Assembly (NCBI GenBank): GCA_003963305.1
Contig: RXJR01000028.1
Span: 248,001 to 312,000 of the forward strand
DNA length: 64,000 nucleotides
Origin: Candidatus Melainabacteria bacterium
Lineage (GTDB): Bacteria > Cyanobacteriota > Vampirovibrionia > Obscuribacterales > Obscuribacteraceae
Direction of reading: 5' to 3'
The notes below the pieces were generated by a model that saw only the letters and a program-made list of their open reading frames with translations, ran no database searches and had not been told where the DNA came from. The translations under genes were made by a program, and so were the position numbers. Positions 54,969 to 63,885 of this stretch are shown here, one piece after another (position 1 is the first letter of the stretch; each line of letters starts with the position of its first letter).

Positions 54969-55079
54969 CTACTTGCGCTTATGCTTGGCGCGCATGGTCT
55001 TGACCTCCTTGCGCTTCAATTTGTGCGAGCGGCGCACCTGGCGCAGCCCTCTGTATTCGGGGCGATGGCGCTTTTTCAT
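54969..55079 (-). CDS. Very basic small protein (36 aa)
   Basis: A GAGG ribosome site lies 5 bases before the ATG at 55079, and the frame ends TAG at 54969. More than half the residues are Lys, Arg or His (MKKRHRPEYRGLRQ start, KHKRK end). This is the composition of ribosome-associated or nucleic-acid-binding peptides such as small ribosomal proteins. I do not recognise a family. It lies 109 bases before the RidA start and is probably in the same transcript. Confidence 0.6.
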   Translation of the reverse strand: MKKRHRPEYRGLRQVRRSHKLKRKEVKTMRAKHKRK

Positions 55080-55240
55080 ATCAACCTCAGCTTTTCTCAT
55101 TGCACACTGCCGGTGGTATCAGACCCGCCTTGCTCTCGCAACGATCTGATCTACCCCGGCAGTGCGATGTTTTTGGACAAGCGCACGCGTAGCCGTCGCG
55201 GCACTGTAGTTCACTCATACTCAGGACGCTGCGACTACCC

Positions 55241-57331
55241 CTATCCCATGCGGGAAAGCAGGAACGCAAAGTTGAACGCCGCGTCTGCGATCTTGTCGAA
55301 GCGACCGGAACTGCCGCCATGGCCGCCCGCATCGAGTTTGATCTTGAAGAGAACTGGCTTGTCATCGGTGCGTATCGCCCGTATTTTCTGCACCCACTTG
55401 GCCGGTTCCCAATATCCAACACGCGGATCCGCCAGCGACGAGGTGACCAGCATCGTCGCAGAATAATCGCGTGGCGCGAGATTGTCATAAGGCGAGTAAG
55501 CCAACATCGTTCGGAAATCTTCCTCGACGTTGGGGTTGCCCCACTCGCCATACTCGCCGGTCGTGAGCGGCAGGCTGGCATCGAGCATGGTGTTCATCAT
55601 GTCGAGGAACGGCACCTCGAGAATCATCACCTTGAACAACGTCGGCGCGAGATTGTTCACCGCCCCCATGAGCAGACCGCCGGCGCTGCCACCTTGCGCC
55701 GATATACGATCGTCTGACGTGTAGCCCTCGGCGATCAGGTGTCGAGCGCAGCTGATGAAGTCGGTGAAAGTGTTCATCTTCTTCTTCAGCTTGCCGTCGA
55801 GCCACCACTGTTCGCCCAATTCGCTACCGCCCCGAATATGGGCAATAGCAAAGACCACGCCCCGGTCGAGAAGTGCAAGACGAGCGAAACTGAAGTTCGC
55901 CGTTTCGGCAAGTCCGTACGAGCCGTAGCCATAGAGATGCAGCGGTCGACTGCCGTCAAGGACGAGATCGCCCTTGTAGACCAGAGAAATCGGCACGCGA
56001 GCACCATCGGAGGCAGTGGCAAAGATGCGCCTGGTAGTGTATTTGGTGCTGTCATAGTTGAGCACCGGTTTCGTTTTCAGCACAGTGCACGACAGTGTGG
56101 TCAGATCGCACTCCACGGTCGTCGGCGGAGTAACCATCGACTCATAGCTGAAGCGATACGTGTCCGCATCGAACTCGGCATTGTCGTCCGGCTCGATTTC
56201 GAAAGCCTCGTCATGGAAGAGTTGCCCCGGGAAATCGAGCGTTCTGCTCACTCCCGTTCGATGATCCACAACGATGATTTTTGGCTGAGCCATCTCGCTG
56301 ACGTGAACGACGAGATGATTGGCCAGAACAATGTGTTTGACCACTTTCAGCCCGGCGTGATAAGCCATCACAACCTGCCAGGCAGTCGGTTGATCGCACG
56401 GCGCCTTCACGATTTTGAAGTCGACCGCGCCATCCGCGTTGGTGCGAATGTAGAAAAACTCGCCGCCGTCGTCTTCGATCTCGTAATGCACGTTCGGCGC
56501 TCGCGGCAAGATTTCCTTGAACACCATAGCCGGTGCATTGGCGCGAATGTAGCTGGAAGTGACGCTCGTGTGGCTGGTGGTGTCCAGATAGATGAAGGCG
56601 CCACTGAACGAACGACGAACCGCCAACTGCACTTCTTCGTTCGGCTCCTCCTTCACGAAGACATGCTCACCGGTCAAAGTGTCATGCCTGTAGAGCCGAT
56701 TGGACCGCTTGGAAGTTTCATCCTCCGTTGTGTAGAAGAGGGTGACGCTATCGTTGGCCCAGGCAGCCGATGTGACATTCTTCACTCGCGTACGCGTCAA
56801 CATGCCGTTGCGCAGATCCTTGACGACGAGAGTGAACTGCTCGTAGCCCAGCCCATCGAAGGTGTATGCGAGCATGTTGCCGTCGGGACTGATGGCATGA
56901 AAACCGAGGTTAAAGAACTTCTTCCCGGCCCCCAGTTCATTCGGATTCAAAATGATCCGAGCCACACCGCCTTCCTTGTTGGGCCGACGCCAGTGCACCG
57001 GGTACTGCTTGTCTTTCTCGGTGCGCTCGAAGTAGAGCCAGGCGCCCTGGCGGAAGGGCACCGTCTCGTCCGCCTCTTGCACATGCCCGCGGATCTCATG
57101 ATAGAGACGATCCTGAAGCTCCGCCGATGGTGCCATCATGGCGGCGGCATAGGCATTTTCAGCCTCGAGCAGGGGCATCAGATCGGGATCGTTACGGTCA
57201 CGAATCCAGGCATACTGGTCGTCGAGCTTTGCACCAAACATCTCGACGAAATGCGGAACTTTCTTCGCCACCGGTGGCAGTATCGCGTTCAACGCGGCTG
57301 CGCTGGCACCGGGGAGATTGGAACTTCCCAT
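55241..57331 (-). CDS. ptrB: Oligopeptidase B (prolyl oligopeptidase family S9A)
   Basis: A cytosolic serine peptidase cutting peptides after basic residues. The 696 residues have an N-terminal seven-blade propeller and a C-terminal alpha/beta hydrolase. The Ser lies in SAQGGSAGGLLMGAVNN near residue 540, the Asp in SLADPRVGYWEPAKW and the His in LDAGGHGGSSGRFD. FVEMFGAKLDDQYAWIRDRN at the start is typical of PtrB. AAGGA precedes the ATG at 57331 by 8 bases. A GTG at 57337 is too close. It is closed by spacer 55080-55240 with no strong terminator seen. Confidence 0.95.
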   Translation of the reverse strand: MGSSNLPGASAAALNAILPPVAKKVPHFVEMFGAKLDDQYAWIRDRNDPDLMPLLEAENAYAAAMMAPSAELQDRLYHEIRGHVQEADETVPFRQGAWLYFERTEKDKQYPVHWRRPNKEGGVARIILNPNELGAGKKFFNLGFHAISPDGNMLAYTFDGLGYEQFTLVVKDLRNGMLTRTRVKNVTSAAWANDSVTLFYTTEDETSKRSNRLYRHDTLTGEHVFVKEEPNEEVQLAVRRSFSGAFIYLDTTSHTSVTSSYIRANAPAMVFKEILPRAPNVHYEIEDDGGEFFYIRTNADGAVDFKIVKAPCDQPTAWQVVMAYHAGLKVVKHIVLANHLVVHVSEMAQPKIIVVDHRTGVSRTLDFPGQLFHDEAFEIEPDDNAEFDADTYRFSYESMVTPPTTVECDLTTLSCTVLKTKPVLNYDSTKYTTRRIFATASDGARVPISLVYKGDLVLDGSRPLHLYGYGSYGLAETANFSFARLALLDRGVVFAIAHIRGGSELGEQWWLDGKLKKKMNTFTDFISCARHLIAEGYTSDDRISAQGGSAGGLLMGAVNNLAPTLFKVMILEVPFLDMMNTMLDASLPLTTGEYGEWGNPNVEEDFRTMLAYSPYDNLAPRDYSATMLVTSSLADPRVGYWEPAKWVQKIRAIRTDDKPVLFKIKLDAGGHGGSSGRFDKIADAAFNFAFLLSRMG

Positions 57332-57364
57332 AGTCACGTCCTTCCATTATCTGACTGTTGACCA

Positions 57365-57389
57365 CAGGCGGCACTTTTTGCACCGCCTG
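57365..57389. other. Hairpin before the PtrB gene
   Basis: A 7-bp stem CAGGCGG/CCGCCTG with an 11-base T-rich loop, 34 bases upstream of the PtrB start. There is no following T-run. Confidence 0.45.
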
Positions 57390-57481
57390 CGATACTTATT
57401 GATACGTCGTCTCTTGCCGAAGACTGCGTGAACCTTAAGCGAATGAGTTGCGTGGACTAACGCGCTCGTCGCTCTGAACAC

Positions 57482-59482
57482 TCAATCGACTGCCTCACTC
57501 GATCCACGAAGCGCGATCGGTTGAGTAGCCTCAATGAGCCAGTCACGGTCAGCCCCTTCGAGCAAGGGCTCGATATTGCGGCGAACCATGGCGTGGTAGC
57601 CGTTCAGCCAAACAATTTCTTGTTTGCTCAGCAGCCGCTCGTCGATGAGGGTGCAGTCGAACGGAATCATCGTCAGCACCTCGAAGCTGTGCATCTTGCG
57701 CATGCCACCTTCGATATCCGACGCCTTGCCGACCACAAGTAGATTCTCCAGACGAATGCCATGGTCCCCAAAATCATAGGAACCGGGCTCGTCCGAAAGA
57801 ATCATTCCTTCATCCAGAGGACAGTCGCCGAGCTTGTAGCCGATTCGCTGCGGACCTTCATGCACCGAGAGGAACACGCCGACACCATGCCCGGTGCCAT
57901 GGTCAAAATTCAGACCCGCGTTCCAGAGCGGCATGCGAGCCACGGTGTCCAGCCGCGCCCCGCTGCACCCCACCGGAAAACGTTGACTGGCGAGGGCAAT
58001 GTTTCCCTTGAGCACAAGAGTATAGTTGCGACGAATCTCGCCGCTCGCAAAACCAACCACCTTGACTCGCGTCGAATCGGTGGTGCCATCGAGATACTGG
58101 GCGCCGGTGTCCATGAGAACACAGTCACCCAAACCGATAGCCCGATCACTCTCCTCGGTCGGAAAGTAGTGGATGTCACGACTGTTCGGGCCCGATGCGA
58201 CGATTGTGGTGAAAGACTCCGAGTAATAGTTCTTGTCTTTCAGGCGCTCCTCAATCAAGCGTCGCACCACATCCATCTCAGTCAGCGTCCCTTTGCCGGC
58301 TTCACGATCGAACCATGCCAGCATGCGACAAATCGCCGCGCCGTCACGAATGTGAGCAGCACGCGTACACTTCAGCTCATACTCAGTTTTCCGAGCTCGG
58401 GGAAGAGCGCACGGGTCATCTCCGAGTTCAACCGTTGCGCCGCTCTTTTCGAGCACCGCGAAGACCGCGCTGTTCGATGTGCCGGGGTCCAGCAGCACAT
58501 GTCTTTTGGACTCGCCCAGCGCCTCCAGATAGCGAGGAAACTGTTCCAGATCCTCGATGCGGCCGCCATCCAGATGCATATGAAGCATTATCGTGACGTT
58601 GCGAGGGTCAACAAAGAGCACTGAACGTCCGCTGTCATAGACTATTGCCCGACTGAGAGGCAGCGGCGTGCATGCAACATCGTTGCCGCGAATGTTGAAG
58701 AGCCAGGCGACCGAAGCGGGATCGGTGATTACCGCCGCTCCGAGCTTGTTCTCCTTGAGACTCTCGGCGACATCCCTGACCTTCTCGAACCAGCGATGAC
58801 CAGCCACTTCATACAGTGAACCGGTAACCATAGAAATCGGTCGTGCCGGTTGATTCTCCCAGACCAGATCGACCAGATTCTCAGAGCACGCCACCAGCTC
58901 ACCACCAGCAGCGGTGACAGCTGTTTGATAGATTTGGAGGCGATTGAGATTGATGAGCTGCGGGTCGTAGCCAACTCTGTCGCCGGGCTTGATGTTCGAG
59001 ACCAGCCACTGCACGGCTGTATCCGTAACTCGGTCCGAAATGAGCACTTCGAACAAGCTCGGGTCGATCAGCTTCGCCGCTTTCACTTTGTAACGACCAT
59101 CGCTGACGAAAAGCGCCTTCTCGGAGAGGACGACCGACATTCCAGCCGAACCGTTGAAGTTGGTGAGCCACTCCAGACGCCCGGCGTAGGCTGGCGTATA
59201 TTCCAGCATGAATTCGTCGTCGTGCGGCACCAGAAACGCCGCCAGACCGCGCTGAGACAGCTCACTGCGCAGAAGTTCGAGACGAGCAGAGACAGGCAAC
59301 GCTTCGGGCTTGGCCAGAAGCTCGCGCTGATGACTGACAGCCTCGAGAACTGCATCTATCTCCGCATCGGTGACTTTCGTACCGAGCAGCAACGCTACAG
59401 CAGGACGCTGCAATCTGAAGGGTGGTGCAGCGGCAAGGCCGGCTGCCAATGCGGCATGATACTCCGACAGAGCTTGTGCCAT
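57482..59482 (-). CDS. pepP: Xaa-Pro aminopeptidase (M24B)
   Basis: Removes the N-terminal residue before proline, using two metal ions. The 666-residue form has two creatinase N domains (about 50-350), as in eukaryote-type aminopeptidase P1, and a pita-bread catalytic domain. Metal ligands are visible: Asp in LMDTGAQYLDGTTDSTRVK, His in DHGTGHGVGVFLSVHEGP, Glu in ILSDEPGSYDF and Glu in IRLENLLVV. The ATG at 59482 has AAGGA 9 bases upstream. The frame to 59680 lacks such a site. It stands between PtrB and a small membrane protein. Confidence 0.95.
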   Translation of the reverse strand: MAQALSEYHAALAAGLAAAPPFRLQRPAVALLLGTKVTDAEIDAVLEAVSHQRELLAKPEALPVSARLELLRSELSQRGLAAFLVPHDDEFMLEYTPAYAGRLEWLTNFNGSAGMSVVLSEKALFVSDGRYKVKAAKLIDPSLFEVLISDRVTDTAVQWLVSNIKPGDRVGYDPQLINLNRLQIYQTAVTAAGGELVACSENLVDLVWENQPARPISMVTGSLYEVAGHRWFEKVRDVAESLKENKLGAAVITDPASVAWLFNIRGNDVACTPLPLSRAIVYDSGRSVLFVDPRNVTIMLHMHLDGGRIEDLEQFPRYLEALGESKRHVLLDPGTSNSAVFAVLEKSGATVELGDDPCALPRARKTEYELKCTRAAHIRDGAAICRMLAWFDREAGKGTLTEMDVVRRLIEERLKDKNYYSESFTTIVASGPNSRDIHYFPTEESDRAIGLGDCVLMDTGAQYLDGTTDSTRVKVVGFASGEIRRNYTLVLKGNIALASQRFPVGCSGARLDTVARMPLWNAGLNFDHGTGHGVGVFLSVHEGPQRIGYKLGDCPLDEGMILSDEPGSYDFGDHGIRLENLLVVGKASDIEGGMRKMHSFEVLTMIPFDCTLIDERLLSKQEIVWLNGYHAMVRRNIEPLLEGADRDWLIEATQPIALRGSSEAVD

Positions 59483-59541
59483 GATTCGATATCCTTCTGT
59501 TAAGACTTGACTTGGCGACTGGGCGGACTGCTCCGAATCAG

Positions 59542-60057
59542 TCAGGTGAACCTCACCCACGAACCTTTGCGCGACGAACCTTTGCGCGAAGAGCCCTTGC
59601 GCGCCTCGCCTTTGCGTTCGCGCTCGCTTTTGTGCAGATCTTGCCGCCAGGGTTGAGCCAGTTGACGCATATGACGCCACTGCTGCATCCAGAACCAGAG
59701 CGACGCGAACTCAGACGGCAACTGTTTCGCCGACTCGTACCACCGCGGAATGCGCACGGTGAAAAGTTCCTTCCAGAAGTCCATTGTGCGCATCGTCGGC
59801 AAATAGTGCCAGGTGTAAGCAAGCACAAGCAGATTCTCGGTGACGAAAACGACGGGCGCCGTCAGCACCATGCCGAGAGACTGCGCCGACACAAGAGCGA
59901 CGACGAAGCAGATGAGCGCGATAGCCAGAGTGCAGACCAGTCGCTTGGAAAAGCCGACAGTCGGAGCGAGAAGCGAGAGCGCCTGAAGCTTGAACCAGAC
60001 AGGCACTACCGCGAGAGCGCCAGCAGTGAGGGCGAACCATAGATTTGAATCGTTCAT
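59542..60057 (-). CDS. Membrane protein with repetitive basic tail (171 aa)
   Basis: GGAG lies 8 bases before the ATG at 60057. Hydrophobic segments lie at about 5-25 (LWFALTAGALAVVPVWFKL), 38-60 (LVCTLAIALICFVVALVSA) and 65-85 (VLTAPVVFVTENLLVLAYTW). A Trp-rich amphipathic stretch follows, then a Lys/Arg tail with three near-identical KGSSR units encoded by a short tandem DNA repeat (about 59555-59610). I do not recognise the family. Confidence 0.72.
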   Translation of the reverse strand: MNDSNLWFALTAGALAVVPVWFKLQALSLLAPTVGFSKRLVCTLAIALICFVVALVSAQSLGMVLTAPVVFVTENLLVLAYTWHYLPTMRTMDFWKELFTVRIPRWYESAKQLPSEFASLWFWMQQWRHMRQLAQPWRQDLHKSERERKGEARKGSSRKGSSRKGSWVRFT

Positions 60058-60159
60058 CACATTTTCTCCAGTGGCGGGTGTAGACGCGCCGAAAACTGCG
60101 ACCTTATGGAAGCAGTGCCGACACGTCCTACTGCGCCGTTATCGATGAGTGCGCGTCAC

Positions 60160-60804
60160 TCATTCGTAGATGCGTTTGGAAGTAGGCAGAGATTGTCTCT
60201 GCCCCTGGGACATTTCGGCGCGCAGCTTTTCCTCAGTCGAGAAATCGCGCTGAGTTCGCAGTCTCTCCAGATAGGTTCTGCCATCAAGATGGTCGCACTC
60301 GTGTTGGATGACGCGAGCCGCAAAGCCCTCGAAATCTTGCACGCGCTCTTCACCATCTACGGTGTCGTATCGGCACCTGATTCTCTGCGCCCGCGGAACA
60401 AGCCCCGCATAACCAGGAACACTGAAGCAGGTTTCCCAGGCGTCGCCAGTGTCATCGGACTTGCCGATGATATCGGGATTGATCATGACGATAGGACGCG
60501 TCTGTGACGAAGCACCACCAGCGATGCGATTCTGAACAACCAACACTCGCTTCGCTACGCCGATCTGATTAGCCGCCAGACCCGCACCGTTGATTTCGAG
60601 AACCAAGGCGACGAGCTTTTCGCACAGCGATCTGGTTTCCTTGAAATCGGTAACGCGCTCGGTCGGTCTGTGCAGAATCGCCATTCCGATTGTTGTCAGC
60701 TCAGGGTGCACCGCCGCCTTCATATGCGGTGGCGGTGTTTTAGTCCAGCGTTCGGCAGGCTTTTGGGAAGTCAACTGACGCTTGGAGCGATCTTTCCGAC
60801 TCAT
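60160..60804 (-). CDS. def: Peptide deformylase
   Basis: Removes the formyl group from nascent polypeptides. The three metal/active-site motifs are present: GAGLAANQIGVAKRV (GxGLAAxQ), WETCFSVPGY (the EGCLS motif, here ETCFS) and RVIQHECDHLDGRTYLERL (HExxH). The ATG at 60804 has AAGGA 8 bases upstream and gives 214 residues, with a basic, low-complexity N-terminal extension of about 30. The ETCFS variant is typical of secondary deformylases, so a second gene elsewhere is possible. It lies 13 bases after the upstream membrane-protein gene. Confidence 0.93.
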   Translation of the reverse strand: MSRKDRSKRQLTSQKPAERWTKTPPPHMKAAVHPELTTIGMAILHRPTERVTDFKETRSLCEKLVALVLEINGAGLAANQIGVAKRVLVVQNRIAGGASSQTRPIVMINPDIIGKSDDTGDAWETCFSVPGYAGLVPRAQRIRCRYDTVDGEERVQDFEGFAARVIQHECDHLDGRTYLERLRTQRDFSTEEKLRAEMSQGQRQSLPTSKRIYE

Positions 60805-60817
60805 GAAAGCAGTCCTT

Positions 60818-61285
60818 TCACTGGTCACTCGAGGGCGAGAAGGGCCAGACCGCCCGCACGAGCCAGACGCACGTGTCGCTGAACAGAATGACGATGAAGA
60901 CATAGCCGAACAGAGCGATCGTCAGAGTCCACATGACGTCTTCGTTAAAGAGGAGCGTGCCAAACGCACACAAAATGCCCCAGCCAAGCGCGTTGAGAAA
61001 GGCGTGCGGAAGAGCCGACTTGAGAGGCGACTCCGCCGACAACGTCCAGACCTTCAGGCGAGTGATGTATTCGTAACCCGCCAGCCCGTAGAGGAAGAAC
61101 ATCAGAGGGCGCGGCAGATGATATTGAGCGCCCAACCCGATGTAAGTGAGAACGACGATAGATCCAACCGCTGCGCCGACAATCTTCGCGATCGTGGTCA
61201 GCGACGGCAGCGTGATCGAAGTCTTCGCGCCACGAGCGATGACGATCTTGTTTTCCAGCCAGGCGGCAAGTTTCACGTTGTTCAT
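60818..61285 (-). CDS. Membrane protein (155 aa)
   Basis: The ATG at 61285 has GAGG 9 bases upstream. About four hydrophobic helices: IAKIVGAAVGSIVVLTYIGL, PRPLMFFLYGLAGYEYI, FLNALGWGILCAFGTLL and TLTIALFGYVFIVILFSDTC. The short loops suggest a compact four-helix protein like the one at 8215-8763, although sequences differ. Function unknown. It is closely followed (13 bases) by the deformylase gene. Confidence 0.75.
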   Translation of the reverse strand: MNNVKLAAWLENKIVIARGAKTSITLPSLTTIAKIVGAAVGSIVVLTYIGLGAQYHLPRPLMFFLYGLAGYEYITRLKVWTLSAESPLKSALPHAFLNALGWGILCAFGTLLFNEDVMWTLTIALFGYVFIVILFSDTCVWLVRAVWPFSPSSDQ

Positions 61286-61320
61286 GTGTTTCATCCTCAG
61301 TTGATTGATCTGTTGCGAAT

Positions 61321-61347
61321 ACGGTGCGCACAGAGCGCGCGCACCGT
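61321..61347. other. ACGGTGCGC hairpin in a gene leader
   Basis: A perfect 9-bp stem ACGGTGCGC/GCGCACCGT with a nine-base loop, 36 bases before the start at 61285. There is no T-run. The rest of the 209-base spacer to the rhomboid stop shows no gene. Confidence 0.55.
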
Positions 61348-61494
61348 TTACTCGTAGACTCAGATGAACTCGGCAAGCTGCTCCCTGCCCGATCGATTGC
61401 TCCTCTGTTTTGGCGAGTTTCCGAAGAGAGCGAAGGCTCTCTTGGATGAATGTGCTCCGCCATGCGCATTCACTCAGGAGAGCCCTCCTGCCGG

Positions 61495-62304
61495 TCACGA
61501 ATTCGATTTGAATTTTCGGACCGGCAGTGAGATCAGCCTGACAGCGCTGCGCCAACAATTGCATATGAAGGCTTCCAACCAGTCGGCGATATCGTCGTAA
61601 AGCTCCTTCTGATAAGGAGGCAGAACGACCTGAGCCGGCTGCGACCTGAACAGTGCACTGAATCGCAAGGTCGTTGCGAAGAGCGCTCCGAACAGGAAAC
61701 CGCCGATGTGTGCTGTGATAGCAACACCACGCGGACCATCGGAGAAGTAGTACGCGGTGAACTGCAGCCCGGCATAATCGAGCAGCATCACCAGCGCGTT
61801 CGATGTCATCACTTTGACACCCATAAGCGAAGTGATTCTCGCTTTAGGCCAGAAGACAAGAAACGCACCGACCACCGCCGCCATCGCACCACTCGCACCG
61901 ATGAGCCCGTTGCCGAGCGACTCGATCTGAGCAAAGAAGAGCGCCGCACAGATTCCAGATGCCAGATAGAAGCAGAGGAATTTGACCTTCCCCAGACGCG
62001 CTTCGATAGCAGGACCGAGCGCAAACAAGAAAGGCATGTTCGTGAGCAGGTGAATGACATTCCCATGCAGGAACATATACACGAACACGCCTGCCACCGC
62101 GTGGAAGAGGAGATCGGGATATCCCGTTGCAAGAGCAATCTCACCCTTGCCCACGGTGAAAGTCCAGTGGGTGATCGTATAGCCGAGAATGCCGGAATCG
62201 CGTAGCGCCATCTCACCGATGAAAGCTGCGATATTCAGCATAATCAGCGTATACGTCACCCACGGGAATTGCTTGAACTGCAAGTTCGTGAAGAGCGGTA
62301 GCAT
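61495..62304 (-). CDS. Rhomboid-family intramembrane serine protease
   Basis: Cuts membrane proteins within the bilayer. The 269-residue protein has about six helices. The signature HGNVIHLLTNMPFLFALG marks helix 2, the catalytic Ser is in IGASGAMAAVVGAF and the His in ITAHIGGFLFGALF, so the dyad is intact. GGGAGGAAG lies just before the ATG at 62304. The start shares its A with the TGA of the upstream gene (TGATG), which implies translational coupling. The C-terminus has a soluble Cys/Trp-containing tail (DWLEAFICNCWRSAV). Confidence 0.93.
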   Translation of the reverse strand: MLPLFTNLQFKQFPWVTYTLIMLNIAAFIGEMALRDSGILGYTITHWTFTVGKGEIALATGYPDLLFHAVAGVFVYMFLHGNVIHLLTNMPFLFALGPAIEARLGKVKFLCFYLASGICAALFFAQIESLGNGLIGASGAMAAVVGAFLVFWPKARITSLMGVKVMTSNALVMLLDYAGLQFTAYYFSDGPRGVAITAHIGGFLFGALFATTLRFSALFRSQPAQVVLPPYQKELYDDIADWLEAFICNCWRSAVRLISLPVRKFKSNS

Positions 62305-62696
62305 CAGCTTCCTCCCTGTCGGCACCATATGCAGTGCCCGCGGCGAAGACCGCAAGCGCACAGAGGCTCTGACTGCTCCTGACGCTGCCGCGACCATGAC
62401 ACTCGTCCAGCCCAGATCAAGATGAGCATCATCGCGGCGAGGAAAAGCGACATGAACAGATTCGCACTCTGACGTCTGACACTGTCACTGATTTCGCGCA
62501 GCGCTGAACTGAACGTCTGCATGCGAGAGTTCGACGCAGTTGGCGCAGGCGTACCGCCGTCCAATTCCTGCGGCTCAGGTTTGAACATTTGAGCATGCGC
62601 GACACTGCTCAATTCCAGCCCGAAGTCAACCGTTCGAACCCCGGGCAGGAGTAAAGCTACTGCAACAACGGCAGCAGCTAGTCTTATGTGTCTCAT
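62304..62696 (-). CDS. Membrane-anchored protein with C-terminal Cys cluster (130 aa)
   Basis: A signal peptide or first helix (MRHIRLAAAVVAVALLLPGV), a Pro/Thr linker, a second helix at about 80-97 (NLFMSLFLAAMMLILIWAG) and a short tail with four cysteines: CACGLRRGHCIWC, a compact zinc-binding-like knuckle. Its stop overlaps the rhomboid start (TGATG), so it may be a partner or substrate of the rhomboid protease. I do not recognise the family. The upstream BatD-like gene ends 13 bases before its start. Confidence 0.75.
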   Translation of the reverse strand: MRHIRLAAAVVAVALLLPGVRTVDFGLELSSVAHAQMFKPEPQELDGGTPAPTASNSRMQTFSSALREISDSVRRQSANLFMSLFLAAMMLILIWAGRVSWSRQRQEQSEPLCACGLRRGHCIWCRQGGS

Positions 62697-62708
62697 AGCT
62701 TCATCCTT

Positions 62709-63869
62709 TCACAGACTCCGCGGTTTCGGCACAATTTTGCACAGGTGAGCAACCAGCTCTTCATGTCGTGATTGCGGGATCGTCTCACCCCTGTAGATCG
62801 CCGCGTGAAGAATCGACAATGCAGAGATTACATCCACAGCGATCGGCACCTCTTTCAAGTTGTTCTCAACAATGGAGCTCTCGAACGTCGACAGTCCATA
62901 TCGAGCCTGCAGGAAAGTCTTCAACGCAGAACTGATCAGCTCGTAGTGCCTCTGCGTGAAGCCCATCTTGTTGCCGGAAACAATCGTCTCATCGAGCGCC
63001 AGCCAGGTCGACTGATCGATTGAAAGCAAGTGACGTGGACGCAGCCGATTGATGGTACGCACCAGAAACAACAGCGCCGCCAGTCCGAGGCTAAGGAACC
63101 CCAACACCAGGCTCGGCACATAAGCCCATGAGATGCGCATCTGTGCAAGCGCGTGGTCAGTCATGAACAGGTCAGACTTCGTACCCGGCGGCACAGTATC
63201 GTGATGCAGCAGAACCAGGTCGGTCGTGACCAGATCCTGCCAGATCGGAGTGCCTTCCTCAGAAACAAGAGTAGCGTAACGCAGAGTCAGGCTGACAGGA
63301 AGATATTGTTTTCCTGTTTCGAAGCTCTGGACAGTTAGTTGGAACGTCACTTTCGTGCCGACCTCGACCTGGTCAACCCGAGCTTGCGGCTCACCGACCA
63401 GCTCATAACCGCTGCTATTGTCATTCAGATCGACGCTGCGCAGATCCACAACCGCTCCTGGTGCAAGCACGACCTCGAGAGTGACCGGAATCTTTTCACC
63501 TGTGTAGTGACTGACCTGAGTCGGTGCCATGACATGAATGAGCACTTTGCCCCGACCGCACTTCATCTCGATATTGGGTGCAATCGGAAGCGGCGCCTTT
63601 TCGACGACAGCTGGCTTCGGCGCATCGGGAGCCGGCGCAGCCGCGGGCGGTTCGCCATTAGGAGACGGCGATTTCCACTCGATAGGTGCGGACGGATCAC
63701 GCTGCTTAACAGGAACAGTCTCCACCTTTTCAAACGCGCAGCCATCTTCAGGTGGCAAGAGTAGTTCCGGCGCCGCAGTCTCCCTTTGTACATCTGCACG
63801 CACATCTTGAGCGCGAGCCGTTAATGTCAGAGCGAGCAAAATGCTCGCTACTAAAATCGTAGTTCGCAT
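62709..63869 (-). CDS. Secreted/membrane protein of a MoxR-VWA-type cluster
   Basis: GAGGAG lies 6 bases before the ATG at 63869. A signal peptide (MRTTILVASILLALTLTARA) is followed by a Pro-rich stretch and beta-sandwich strands (TQVSHYTGEKIPVTLEVVL, TKVTFQLTVQSFETGKQYLP). Then come one membrane helix near residue 265 (VPSLVLGFLSLGLAALLFLV) and a cytosolic helical domain (GFTQRHYELISSALKTFLQA). This layout resembles BatD/MxaA-type accessory proteins found with MoxR ATPases and VWA proteins. The fit is by architecture only. The gene upstream, cut by the window edge, would test it. Confidence 0.75.
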   Translation of the reverse strand: MRTTILVASILLALTLTARAQDVRADVQRETAAPELLLPPEDGCAFEKVETVPVKQRDPSAPIEWKSPSPNGEPPAAAPAPDAPKPAVVEKAPLPIAPNIEMKCGRGKVLIHVMAPTQVSHYTGEKIPVTLEVVLAPGAVVDLRSVDLNDNSSGYELVGEPQARVDQVEVGTKVTFQLTVQSFETGKQYLPVSLTLRYATLVSEEGTPIWQDLVTTDLVLLHHDTVPPGTKSDLFMTDHALAQMRISWAYVPSLVLGFLSLGLAALLFLVRTINRLRPRHLLSIDQSTWLALDETIVSGNKMGFTQRHYELISSALKTFLQARYGLSTFESSIVENNLKEVPIAVDVISALSILHAAIYRGETIPQSRHEELVAHLCKIVPKPRSL

Positions 63870-63885
63870 CGTGTTCTCCTCTAAG

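Noticed and set aside
55739-57361. 540-codon plus-strand open frame
   Set aside because: Opposite-strand shadow of oligopeptidase B, whose catalytic motifs are intact.
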